A DNA stretch of 64,000 nt from the NCBI GenBank assembly GCA_017646625.1, contig JAGCMF010000001.1:32895-96894 (forward strand). The letters are read 5' to 3'. A program made the translations under genes and the position numbers. The notes beneath the pieces were generated by a model. That model made no database searches. It worked only from the letters and a program-made list of their open reading frames with translations, and had not been told where the DNA came from. The DNA is from Alistipes sp. (GTDB lineage Bacteria > Bacteroidota > Bacteroidia > Bacteroidales > Rikenellaceae). Shown here in pieces: positions 43,817 through 52,242 of this stretch; positions within the stretch are counted from its first letter, which is position 1, and each line of letters opens with the position of its first letter.

Positions 43817-43824
43817 TATCTTTG
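43817..43824 (+). promoter_or_regulatory. -7 promoter box for the phosphate transporter
   Basis: TATCTTTG lies 19 bases before the start codon region; no TTTG at -33, where the direct repeats sit instead, as at activator-dependent promoters. Confidence 0.55.
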
Positions 43825-43843
43825 TCGAAGAAACTATATTTTT

Positions 43844-46054
43844 ATGGATTTATTTATCGTAATAACCCTGGCTCTTCTTGCCGTCATGGGTATCATCGTT
43901 GGTGTGTCTAACGATGCAGTAAACTTCCTAAACTCGGCCTTCGGCTCGAAGGTTGCTCGTAAGAATGTTATATTTGGTGTCGCTGGTGCGGGTGTGATGG
44001 TTGGTGTCATGACATCGAGTGGTATGATGGATGTGGCACGTAGTGGTGTCTTCTATCCCGAGATGTTCTCATACCAAGAGATAATGATTCTCTTCCTCGG
44101 TATGATGCTCTCCAACATCATCCTTCTGGATATCTACAACTCGCTGGGTCTGCCTACATCAACAACCGTATCTTTGGTCTTCGGCCTGCTCGGCTCGGCA
44201 ATGGCTCTCGCGTTGTACAACATATGGGGTGGTAACACAGACCATAGCCTCGGTGAGTATATCAACTCTGGAAATGCCCTTGCCATAGTGTCGGGTATCC
44301 TATTGTCGGTGTTCCTCGCCTTCATCACGGGTCATTTGCTGATGTACATATCGCGTGTAGTATTCTCATTCCGCTACAATAAGCTCTTCAACCGCTTTGG
44401 CGCCTTGTGGTGTGGTATAACCCTCGCTGGTATCATATACTTCACTGTGTTTAAGGGCCTTAAGAGCACGACGCTTATCCCTGATGTTCTCAAGGATTAT
44501 GTAAATGACAACACGGGTCTCTCACTGCTCATCCTCTGGGTGGGTAGCTCGGTGTTCCTATGGGTGTTGCAGCGCATGAAGGTAAACATCCTTCGTGTAT
44601 CCATCCTCGCGGGTACCTTCTCATTGGCCCTCGCCTTTGCGGGTAATGACCTTGTGAACTTCATTGGTGTGCCATATGCTGGCTACGACTCATACGTCAT
44701 TGCGCAGGCTGCCGAGGAGGCTCCTACATCTATGGCTGCCCTTGCCGAGCCTACGCAGGCGAACTTCTGGATTATGTGTGCTGCGGGTCTTGTGATGGTA
44801 ATCACCATCTTCACATCGAAGAAGGCTATGCGTGTCATCGAGACAGAACGTAAGCTATCGTCGCAGAGTGAGACTGTGCCAACAAACAACGATGCTACCG
44901 TCGCGGCACGTGGCATTGTGCGTGGTGCACGTGCTCTTAACGATGCACTTGCAGTAATCACGCCAAAACGTGTTAAGGAGTTTATAAATAGTCGCTTCGA
45001 GCAGCTCCCTGCCGAGGAACGTGGTGATGTTAACTACGACCTTATCCGTGCTACGGTGAACCTTACAGCTGCTGCGATACTTATATCTATAGGTACGCAG
45101 CTCAAGTTGCCACTATCAACAACATATGTAGTATTCATGGTATCTATGGGTACGTCACTTGCCGACAGGGCATGGGGTAGAGAGAGTGCCGTATACCGCA
45201 TCACGGGTGTTACAACCGTCGTCATGGGATGGTTTATCACAGCCCTCGGTGGCTTCATCATCGCCCTTGCTGTGACTATGGCACTCGTCTATGGCGGCTC
45301 TATAGCCATCATCGCCATCACTGTACTATGCTTGGGTCTCATCATCAAGAGTAACATCTCGACCAAGAAGGAGGAGAAGGCCGAGGAGGTATCTGCTGTG
45401 GCGAAGATTGGTGATGCTCTAAAGTTGAACCCCGAGGAGGCACTCATCATGTATACCGAGCATGTATGTTCATCTATGGAGAAGGTGACGATGATATATG
45501 ATCGCACCATCGTTGCTGTGTTCAAGGAGAACCGTAAGGTGCTTCGTGACATGGTGCGTGAGGCGGAGGAGTTCTACCACAGCACACGTGAGCAGAAGTA
45601 TGAGTTGCTGCCTATGCTTCGCAACCTTGAGGATAGCGACGTGAGCACGGGACACTACTATGTTCAGGTTGTAGACTACATCTCCGAGACAAGTAAGGCG
45701 TTGTTGCACATTACACGCCCATGTTATAAGCATGTTGATAACAACCACACTGGTCTATCGAAGGAGCAGATATACGACCTGAAGCGCATCAACGACCGTG
45801 TGGAGGATATCTTTGGTGATATCAACGATATGTTGCGTACACGATCTTTCGAGAGCATGGATAGGGTGCTCACCAAGCGTGACGAGATGTTCGACCTCAT
45901 AGATGAGGTTATGCAGAATCAGCTGCGCCGTCTCCGCGACACCGGTGGCTCATCATCTGCAAATATGCTCTTCTTCAATATCCTTACCGAGACAAAGACC
46001 ATGATTCTTCACTCGCGTAACATCATGAAATCGCTTGAGCACTTCGTTCACTAG
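43844..46054 (+). CDS. Pit-type inorganic phosphate transporter fused to a PhoU-like domain
   Basis: A 736-residue membrane protein. The transporter part (about 1-505) has the duplicated PiT signature: GVSNDAVNFLNSAFGSKVA near residue 20 and LAFAGNDLVNFIGVP near 262, plus LGLPTSTTVSLVFGL and LKLPLSTTYVVFMVSMG. The C-terminal part (about 525-736) is soluble and helical, like PhoU/DUF47 proteins that regulate phosphate uptake. The fusion is known in Bacteroidetes. The divergent two-component system and the repeat upstream point to phosphate-dependent control. Confidence 0.9.
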   Translation: MDLFIVITLALLAVMGIIVGVSNDAVNFLNSAFGSKVARKNVIFGVAGAGVMVGVMTSSGMMDVARSGVFYPEMFSYQEIMILFLGMMLSNIILLDIYNSLGLPTSTTVSLVFGLLGSAMALALYNIWGGNTDHSLGEYINSGNALAIVSGILLSVFLAFITGHLLMYISRVVFSFRYNKLFNRFGALWCGITLAGIIYFTVFKGLKSTTLIPDVLKDYVNDNTGLSLLILWVGSSVFLWVLQRMKVNILRVSILAGTFSLALAFAGNDLVNFIGVPYAGYDSYVIAQAAEEAPTSMAALAEPTQANFWIMCAAGLVMVITIFTSKKAMRVIETERKLSSQSETVPTNNDATVAARGIVRGARALNDALAVITPKRVKEFINSRFEQLPAEERGDVNYDLIRATVNLTAAAILISIGTQLKLPLSTTYVVFMVSMGTSLADRAWGRESAVYRITGVTTVVMGWFITALGGFIIALAVTMALVYGGSIAIIAITVLCLGLIIKSNISTKKEEKAEEVSAVAKIGDALKLNPEEALIMYTEHVCSSMEKVTMIYDRTIVAVFKENRKVLRDMVREAEEFYHSTREQKYELLPMLRNLEDSDVSTGHYYVQVVDYISETSKALLHITRPCYKHVDNNHTGLSKEQIYDLKRINDRVEDIFGDINDMLRTRSFESMDRVLTKRDEMFDLIDEVMQNQLRRLRDTGGSSSANMLFFNILTETKTMILHSRNIMKSLEHFVH

Positions 46055-46073
46055 ACGTGTTATTGATATGCAT

Positions 46074-46101
46074 ATAGCCTATCCTTGTGGATAGGCTATA
46101 T
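46074..46101 (+). terminator. Terminator after the phosphate transporter
   Basis: TATAGCCTATCC and GGATAGGCTATA form a perfect 12-bp stem with a TTGT loop, followed by TTTGTTT. Confidence 0.75.
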
Positions 46102-46167
46102 TTGTTTAGGGAAGTTTAGTAATCTATAGTAGTCCTTATTTTATCTATCCTTCTACCTCTACGTATA

Positions 46168-46201
46168 AACAATAATAGGCTGCCTTGTTAGACAGCCTAT
46201 T
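46168..46201 (-). terminator. Terminator after the phosphosugar mutase gene
   Basis: ATAATAGGCTG and CAGCCTATTAT form a stem 24 bases beyond the gene stop on the minus strand, followed there by TTGTTTATACG. Confidence 0.65.
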
Positions 46202-46224
46202 ATATATAGGGTATGAGAGCCTAA

Positions 46225-47973
46225 CTATAGGTTGAGCTCTGCCGTGATGTCCTCAATCTTCTTGTCGAGGGCTGCGAGTACCTCGTCGAACTTATCGACA
46301 CTCTCCAACCTTGCCTTAACGCCGAAGTAGAACTTAATCTTTGGCTCTGTACCCGAAGGACGCACTGACACCTTTGTGCCATCCTCTGTGAGCCACTGTA
46401 GCACGTTGCTCTTTTCGTCGATGCCCTCGATAGGCTTGCGCTCGCCGGTAGCTACGTTGAGCTCCTCGAGAGTCTTGTAGTCGAGAATCTTAACTACAGG
46501 AGAGCCAAGGAGAGACTTTGGAGGATTAGCGCGGTAGTCAACCATCATCTGCTGAATCTCGGCAGCACCATCCTTACCCTTGCGAACAACGTTTACAAGG
46601 CCCTCGCGGAAGAAGCCATACTTAACGTACAGCTGCTGCAACCACTCGTAGAGAGTGATGCCCATAGTGTCGCGCGCCCATGCTGCAGCCTCGGCAACGA
46701 GAGTGATGGCAGCAACACCATCCTTATCGCGTACGAAGTCACCTGGGAGGTAACCGAATGACTCCTCGCCACCGCCGATATACTTTGTCTTGCCCTCCTG
46801 CTCACGGATAATCTTGGCGATATACTTGAAGCCAGTGAGGCAGTTGTAGCACTTAACACCGAAGTGCTCGGCAACAGCGTCAGGCATCATTGATGTAACG
46901 ATTGTCTTAACGACAAACTCCTTGCCCGTGATCTTTCCGAGCTCCGCCCAGCGTGTGAGCTGGTAGCACATAAGAAGCACGAGTGTCTGGTTACCGTTGA
47001 GCAACACGTAGTCGCCCTTTGCTGTGCGTAGTGCCACGCCAAGACGGTCAGCATCAGGGTCTGTGGCCATAGCGAAGTCGGCACCCTCCTTCTCGGCACG
47101 TTCTATGGCCATAGCCATAGTCTTACGTTCCTCGGGATTTGGTGATGCCACTGTTGGGAAGTTGCCGTCGAGTACCATCTGCTCATCTACGCAGATTATG
47201 TTGTTGAAGCCATAGTTGCGTAGCGACATAGGCACGAGCTTTACGCCGGCACCGTGAAGAGGTGTGTATACAATCTTCATGTCGTTATACTTGGCAACAG
47301 ACTCTGGTGAGAGTGATAGCTCCTTGATAGCTGCCAAATACTTCTTGTCGAACTCCTCGCCCAGGATGTGTATATTCTCGGGATTCTTGCCAGTCAGCAC
47401 CTGCTCCATTGTCACCTTCTGCACCTCGTCGATGATGTTAACATCGTGTGGTGATGTCACCTGTGAGCCATCGTTCCAGTATGCCTTGTATCCGTTATAC
47501 TCCTTTGGGTTGTGTGATGCTGTAACCATAACACCCGACTGGCATCCGAGTTCACGGATGGCGAATGATAGCTCGGGAGTAGGACGTAGAGCATCAAAGA
47601 GGTATACTGTGAAGCCGTTAGAGGCAAAGATGTCTGCTACACGTTCTGCGAACATGCGCGAGTTGTTACGGCTGTCGTGCGATATGGCCACCTTAATCTG
47701 CTCACCAGCAAAGTTTTGCTTTAGGTAGTTTGCCAATCCCTGTGTTGCGGCACCTACGGTGTAGATGTTCATTCTGTTGGTACCCACGCCCATGATGCCA
47801 CGAAGACCTCCGGTACCGAATTCGAGGTCCTTGTAGAAACTCTCAACCAACTCATTAGGGTTGTTCTGCATAAGGAGTCTTACCTCCTGCTTTGTAGCCT
47901 CGTCGTAGTTGCCATCGAGCCATGCCTGTGCTTTAGCAACCACCTGCTTGTCCAAATCGTTTACCATAGTCAT
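46225..47973 (-). CDS. Phosphoglucomutase/phosphomannomutase family protein
   Basis: A 582-residue alpha-D-phosphohexomutase, which moves phosphate between C1 and C6 of glucose or mannose. The phosphoserine loop TASHNPKEYNGYKAYW is near residue 140, the metal loop DPDADRLGVAL near 305, the sugar-binding GGGEESFGYL near 400 and the phosphate loop VRPSGTEPKIKFYF near 537. The length suits the PgcA/PMM2-like group. Monocistronic, between two terminators and a -7 box at 48022-48029 (minus). Confidence 0.93.
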   Translation of the reverse strand: MTMVNDLDKQVVAKAQAWLDGNYDEATKQEVRLLMQNNPNELVESFYKDLEFGTGGLRGIMGVGTNRMNIYTVGAATQGLANYLKQNFAGEQIKVAISHDSRNNSRMFAERVADIFASNGFTVYLFDALRPTPELSFAIRELGCQSGVMVTASHNPKEYNGYKAYWNDGSQVTSPHDVNIIDEVQKVTMEQVLTGKNPENIHILGEEFDKKYLAAIKELSLSPESVAKYNDMKIVYTPLHGAGVKLVPMSLRNYGFNNIICVDEQMVLDGNFPTVASPNPEERKTMAMAIERAEKEGADFAMATDPDADRLGVALRTAKGDYVLLNGNQTLVLLMCYQLTRWAELGKITGKEFVVKTIVTSMMPDAVAEHFGVKCYNCLTGFKYIAKIIREQEGKTKYIGGGEESFGYLPGDFVRDKDGVAAITLVAEAAAWARDTMGITLYEWLQQLYVKYGFFREGLVNVVRKGKDGAAEIQQMMVDYRANPPKSLLGSPVVKILDYKTLEELNVATGERKPIEGIDEKSNVLQWLTEDGTKVSVRPSGTEPKIKFYFGVKARLESVDKFDEVLAALDKKIEDITAELNL

Positions 47974-48021
47974 CAGTTATTTTTATAGTTTGTAACGTCG
48001 TAACAGAAAAATTCTATTATG

Positions 48022-48029
48022 CAAATATA
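48022..48029 (-). promoter_or_regulatory. -7 promoter box for the phosphosugar mutase gene
   Basis: The minus strand reads TATATTTG about 50 bases before the gene start. Confidence 0.4.
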
Positions 48030-48150
48030 GCAAAAAATACTAATATATAAAAGTATCAAGCGGTTAAAATTTACAGCAAAAATTTGGCCGCTAAAGCCAT
48101 ATTAAAAAAAACGAATTATGCAACTCTTTTTTGGGAATATTTTAATAAAA

Positions 48151-48165
48151 TTATCCACATCTTTG
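48151..48165 (+). promoter_or_regulatory. DnaA box overlapping the dnaA promoter
   Basis: TTATCCACA at 48151-48159 is a perfect consensus DnaA box. Its last bases enter CATCTTTG at 48158-48165, a near match to the -7 consensus. Binding of DnaA there would be expected to repress its own gene. The box is single, so an origin is not shown. Confidence 0.6.
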
Positions 48166-48322
48166 CAGTGTCGAAACACCCTTATTAACGCAAGGAAATC
48201 GAGGGGGTATTAGCAAAAATAGAACGCGATTATCTAACTTATTGAGACAGAGTATTAGAACCTGTTTCGTGGGGATTGTCGCCTTAAATAAAATGTTATT
48301 AGCAACCAAAAAAAACTACGTA

Positions 48323-49723
48323 ATGGCGCAAATGGAGAGATATACCGAGGTGTGGCAAGACTGCCTCGATAGACTTCGCCTGACAATCACCGAAGAGGAG
48401 TTTGTCAAGTGGTTCCAGCCCATCCGCCCTATAGGCTTCGATGGCGCGAACCTCCAGCTACGTGTGCCCAACGAGAGTTTCATGGTTAGCATAGAACGTC
48501 GCTACTTGCAGCATCTAAAACCTATAGTATCAGAACTATATGGTGCTGAAACACAGATACATTATGCTGTGCCACGACGTTCACAACCCGCCGTTGATAC
48601 AAGCAGCTCGGCAGTGCCTCACTTTACAGCGCCTACCGACACTGCAAATATAAAAAATCCTTTTGTAATTCCAGGCCTCCGTCGTATAATGTACGACCCA
48701 CAGCTCAACCCAAACTACACCTTCGATAACCATATCGAGGGTGAGTGCAACCGTCTGGCACGTTCTGCGGGTATGGCCGTGGCAGTGACACCTGGCAACA
48801 ACGCCTTCAATCCACTATACATCTATGGCGACTCGGGTCTCGGTAAGACTCATATCGTGCAGGCCATAGGTCAGGAGGTGCGTCAGCGCCACCCCGAGCT
48901 TCAGGTGCTCTACGTCTCGATGAACAAGTTCCAGGCGCAGTTCCAGACGGCATATAAGAATGGCGAAATTACCGACTTCATACACTTCTATCAGATGGTC
49001 GACGTGCTCATCATCGACGACATCCAGGAGCTCACAGGTAAGACCGGTACCCAGAATGCCTTCTTCAATATCTTCAACCATCTGCAGCTCGCTGGTAAGC
49101 AGCTAATCCTCACATCCGACAAGCCCCCTGTGGAGCTTAAGGATATAGAGCAGCGTCTACTCACTCGCTTTAAGTGGGGTCTGTCGGCATACTTGAGTGT
49201 CCCCGACTACGAGACAAAGGTTAAGATTATACGTGCCAAGGCACAGCGCCATGGCGCTAATATCCCCGAGGAGGTTGTCGCATACCTTGCCGAAAACATC
49301 TCGGCGAATGTGCGCGAGATTGAGGGTGCCCTATCATCCCTCATCGCCAATGCCTCATTCCTCGGCCGCAAGATAACAATCTCGCTGGCGAAGGATATCC
49401 TCAAGGTATATGTCAAGCTCACGCAGCGCGAGATTACTATAGACCATATTGTCAAGACGGTATGCGACTACTATAACATCGAGCTTGACACCTTTAACTC
49501 GGCAAAGCGAACACGCGATGTTGCACAGGCACGCCAGGTTGCTATGTATCTTGCAAAGCAGCATACCAAGGCACCACTGACAGTCATAGGCTCATCTATA
49601 GGTGGTCGTAACCATGCCACCGTACTCCATAGCTGTAAGGCTGTTGCCGATATGATTGATACTGACAAGCAGTTTAAGGGGCAGATAGATGAGATAGAGA
49701 GGATTGTGCTCGGCAAAAACTAA
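48323..49723 (+). CDS. dnaA: Chromosomal replication initiator protein DnaA
   Basis: The AAA+ initiator of replication, 466 residues from the ATG at 48323. Domain I (about 1-80) has YTEVWQDCLDRLRLTI, a short linker follows, the AAA+ domain carries Walker A GDSGLGKTH near residue 172 and Walker B VLIIDDIQ near 232, and the C-terminal domain IV ends with the DnaA signature IGGRNHATVLHSCKAV. An earlier in-frame ATG at 48293 and a TTG at 48242 precede this start; 48323 was chosen by alignment to known N-termini. The TAA stop abuts a family A repeat. Confidence 0.95.
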   Translation: MAQMERYTEVWQDCLDRLRLTITEEEFVKWFQPIRPIGFDGANLQLRVPNESFMVSIERRYLQHLKPIVSELYGAETQIHYAVPRRSQPAVDTSSSAVPHFTAPTDTANIKNPFVIPGLRRIMYDPQLNPNYTFDNHIEGECNRLARSAGMAVAVTPGNNAFNPLYIYGDSGLGKTHIVQAIGQEVRQRHPELQVLYVSMNKFQAQFQTAYKNGEITDFIHFYQMVDVLIIDDIQELTGKTGTQNAFFNIFNHLQLAGKQLILTSDKPPVELKDIEQRLLTRFKWGLSAYLSVPDYETKVKIIRAKAQRHGANIPEEVVAYLAENISANVREIEGALSSLIANASFLGRKITISLAKDILKVYVKLTQREITIDHIVKTVCDYYNIELDTFNSAKRTRDVAQARQVAMYLAKQHTKAPLTVIGSSIGGRNHATVLHSCKAVADMIDTDKQFKGQIDEIERIVLGKN

Positions 49724-49849
49724 TTTCATGTGATAAGGGGTCATTCTCGACCTCTCAATCATTCGGCTGAATGGGAAATACGTATAGTATGTCCCATCCA
49801 GCCGAATCTCTTTATCGAGGCCAAGCCTGACCCCTTCTGACAAGAAATT
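49721..49849 (+). repeat. Family A structured repeat, copy A4
   Basis: Starts at the dnaA stop codon (TAATTTCATGTGATAAGGGG). The central stem is TTCGGCTG (49762-49769) with CAGCCGAA (49799-49806), the inner hairpin ATAC/GTAT with loop GTATA. It is almost identical to A2, 12 kb away. Confidence 0.9.
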
Positions 49850-49954
49850 GGTCTCACGATGGCGAGGTTGAAAATATTTGAGCTCTTCAATCAAAGCCAC
49901 CAATGGGACGTACGTCAAGTACTACCCATCGGTGGCAATTTCTTTATCGAGGCA
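49850..49954 (+). repeat. Family A structured repeat, copy A5 (truncated)
   Basis: Lacks the standard left end and stops inside the right hairpin, where family D sequence begins. The central stem is GCCACC (49896-49901) with GGTGGC (49931-49936) around the GTACGTCAAGTAC core. Confidence 0.8.
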
Positions 49955-50200
49955 GAAAGGGCAAAAGGGTCAGAAGGGTCAGAAGGGTTAGAAGGGTCAG
50001 AAAGGTTAGAAGGGTCAGAAAGGTTAGAGACAGAGATAACACCTTACCTTTTATGACGCTTTATGCCCCTTGGCGCTATAAATAGCAATGTCAGCGACAA
50101 CGTCTAACCTTTTATGACGCTTTATGACGTTTTATGCCCCTTGGTACCAGAGAACGAAAAAAGGTCAGAAAGGTCAATTTAAACCGGGCCATGCTACAAC
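49955..50200. repeat. Family D array D4
   Basis: Nine-base units of the type AAGGGTCAG / AAGGGTTAG run in tandem at about 49956-50025, followed by inverted CCTTTTATGACG units and the core TTGGTACCAGAGAACGA near 50140. No gene is visible between dnaA and dsbD. Confidence 0.75.
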
Positions 50201-50214
50201 CTCCCCAAAATATG

Positions 50215-50248
50215 AAGGGATGACTAATTTACTTTTTAGTCATCCCTT
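50215..50248 (+). terminator. Hairpin H, copy 4
   Basis: AAGGGATGACTAA pairs with TTAGTCATCCCTT; relative to copies 1 and 2 a C-G pair has become A-T on both sides, so pairing is kept. It lies between convergent dnaA and dsbD. Confidence 0.7.
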
Positions 50249-50272
50249 CTCTGTTATGATATGCTGTGACGA

Positions 50273-52192
50273 TTACATCGCAGCCTTTGCACCGTTGAGG
50301 AACTCAACGAAGGCGTCGATGTCGGTGTCGTAGCCACGAGGACCTGCGAGTACGGTCTCACCATCAGGAGTGAGAAGGATGTATGCAGGCTGTGCGTTTA
50401 CTGACCAACGGTCCTGTGCGAACTTTGAGTTCAACGAGCCGAGACGACCACCCTCAACCTTGGTGTTATCGTCAACATAGAGTGCGCATACAACGAAGTC
50501 GTTACGCAAGATAGGCAATACGCGGTCGTTGCTCCATACCTTTGTCTCCATCTCACGGCAGTTGTTACATGCGTGACCTGTAACGTCGATGAAGATAGGC
50601 TTATTCTGCTTCTTTGCAGCCTCAACAGCCTCGTCAAAGTCGAAGTAGCCCTCGAGCTGGTGTGGGAGGTGGAGGAAGTCAGCATACTTACGGTTAGCAT
50701 TTACGTTCTCAACACGGCCATTTACCTGGTAGTCCTGTGTGCTCATAGGAGGAATGTAACCAGAGATGCCGTTGAGTGGTGCGCCGAACATACCAGGGAT
50801 GAGGTATACTACGAATGAGAATACCGCAATTGCGAGAGTAAGACGGAATACAGATACGTGCTTAACCTCGTCGTCGTGTGCGAAGCGGAGCTTACCAAGG
50901 AGGTAGAGACCCAAGAGTGAGAATGTTACGATCCAGATGGCGAGGTATACCTCACGGTCGAGCAAGCCCCAGTGCATTGTCTGGTCTGCTGTCATGAGGA
51001 ACTTCAAGCCGAGGGCCACCTCGATGAAGCCGAGGACAACCTTCACAGAGTTCAACCAACCACCACTCTTTGGCATGTTCTTAAGCAATGATGGGAACCA
51101 AGCCAATACAGTAAATGGAAGAGCAAATGCAATTGCAAAGGCTGCCATAGTGATAATTGGCATCCACACACCGCCGCTTGTAGAGCTGATGATAACTGAA
51201 CCTACGATAGGACCTGTACAAGAGAATGACACGAGTACGAGTGTGAGTGCCATGAAGAAGATACCGATCAAACCACCCTTATCAGCACCTGCGTCACTCT
51301 TGTTAACGAGCTTCGAAGGCATAGTGATCTCGAATGCACCGAAGAATGATGCTGCGAAGACCATGAAGATGATGAAGAAGATAAGGTTAGGAATCCAGTG
51401 TGTACCGATGGCGTTGAAGATGTCACCAGCCACGTTTGTGCCGAAGGCGTTAGATAGAAGCACAAGGATGGCGATAGGCAACACGTAGAGGGCAACGATG
51501 AAGAAGCCGTACATCATGGCGCGGAAACGACCCTGTGCTGGCGACTGTGAACCCTTAACGAAGAATGACACTGTCATAGGCACCATAGGGAATACGCAAG
51601 GTGTCAGCAACGCTGCAAAACCCCAAAGGATGGCAGTGATGATTGAGCTCCAATCAAGTGGAACAGCTGTACCTGTAGTGTTCTCGGTTGTAGCCTCATT
51701 GACAACAGCCTCACCAGGCATTACGATAGAGAATGTAGCGGGGTTTGAAGTACACTGGTTAGTGTCGTTTGTGCAGATAGTTGCGCTAATGTAACCAGTT
51801 ACCTGCTTGCCAGCAGCTGCCTTGATGGTGTGAACATAGATAGCCTTGTTGTAATAGATAAGTGAAGGCTCACCAGTAAGCTCGTCGATGCCATGCTCCT
51901 CGGGTGTAAGTGTCTCAACGATGTCGCCAACAACCTCGGCGTTGTCGAACTCGAAGTAAGGTGCCGAGAAGTCTGTCATAGGATAGCCGTGGAAGCCGTC
52001 AGCGATAGTAGCCTCGAGGGTTACGGCGAAATTGCCGTCCTCCAGCTCCTCGGCGCTGATAGCCCACTCAACAGGCGCACCCTCATTCTCATTCACCACA
52101 GAGCCTGTAGTCTTCGCAGCATCCTGTGCAGATAGTGCGAATGGGAGCATAAGTGCAATAGAGAGCACAAATGTCTTAAAAAGTTTTTTCAT
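50273..52192 (-). CDS. DsbD-type thiol:disulfide interchange protein
   Basis: A 639-residue inner-membrane protein that carries reducing power from cytoplasmic thioredoxin to the periplasm. After a signal peptide (FVLSIALMLPFALSAQ) comes a DsbD-alpha/DsbC-like domain (about 20-155), then the eight-helix core with paired Cys in FAALLTPCVFPMVPM and SFSCTGPIVGS, and a C-terminal thioredoxin-like domain with CNNC at about 542-545. Codons are biased as in highly expressed genes. An AraC-type regulator gene lies 50 bases upstream on the same strand. Confidence 0.92.
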   Translation of the reverse strand: MKKLFKTFVLSIALMLPFALSAQDAAKTTGSVVNENEGAPVEWAISAEELEDGNFAVTLEATIADGFHGYPMTDFSAPYFEFDNAEVVGDIVETLTPEEHGIDELTGEPSLIYYNKAIYVHTIKAAAGKQVTGYISATICTNDTNQCTSNPATFSIVMPGEAVVNEATTENTTGTAVPLDWSSIITAILWGFAALLTPCVFPMVPMTVSFFVKGSQSPAQGRFRAMMYGFFIVALYVLPIAILVLLSNAFGTNVAGDIFNAIGTHWIPNLIFFIIFMVFAASFFGAFEITMPSKLVNKSDAGADKGGLIGIFFMALTLVLVSFSCTGPIVGSVIISSTSGGVWMPIITMAAFAIAFALPFTVLAWFPSLLKNMPKSGGWLNSVKVVLGFIEVALGLKFLMTADQTMHWGLLDREVYLAIWIVTFSLLGLYLLGKLRFAHDDEVKHVSVFRLTLAIAVFSFVVYLIPGMFGAPLNGISGYIPPMSTQDYQVNGRVENVNANRKYADFLHLPHQLEGYFDFDEAVEAAKKQNKPIFIDVTGHACNNCREMETKVWSNDRVLPILRNDFVVCALYVDDNTKVEGGRLGSLNSKFAQDRWSVNAQPAYILLTPDGETVLAGPRGYDTDIDAFVEFLNGAKAAM

Positions 52193-52242
52193 AAATTAAA
52201 TTGGTTTAAAATTATGTTGATTGATTGTTTGTTGTTACGTTG

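Noticed and set aside
48100-48322. Chromosomal replication origin
   Set aside because: Only one DnaA box and no clear unwinding element cluster; in Bacteroidota the origin is often not beside dnaA.
49859-50085. Small ORFs with repeated EGSE/RRVR-type residues behind dnaA
   Set aside because: They are translations of family A and D repeat DNA; the residue repeats come from the ~9-base DNA units.
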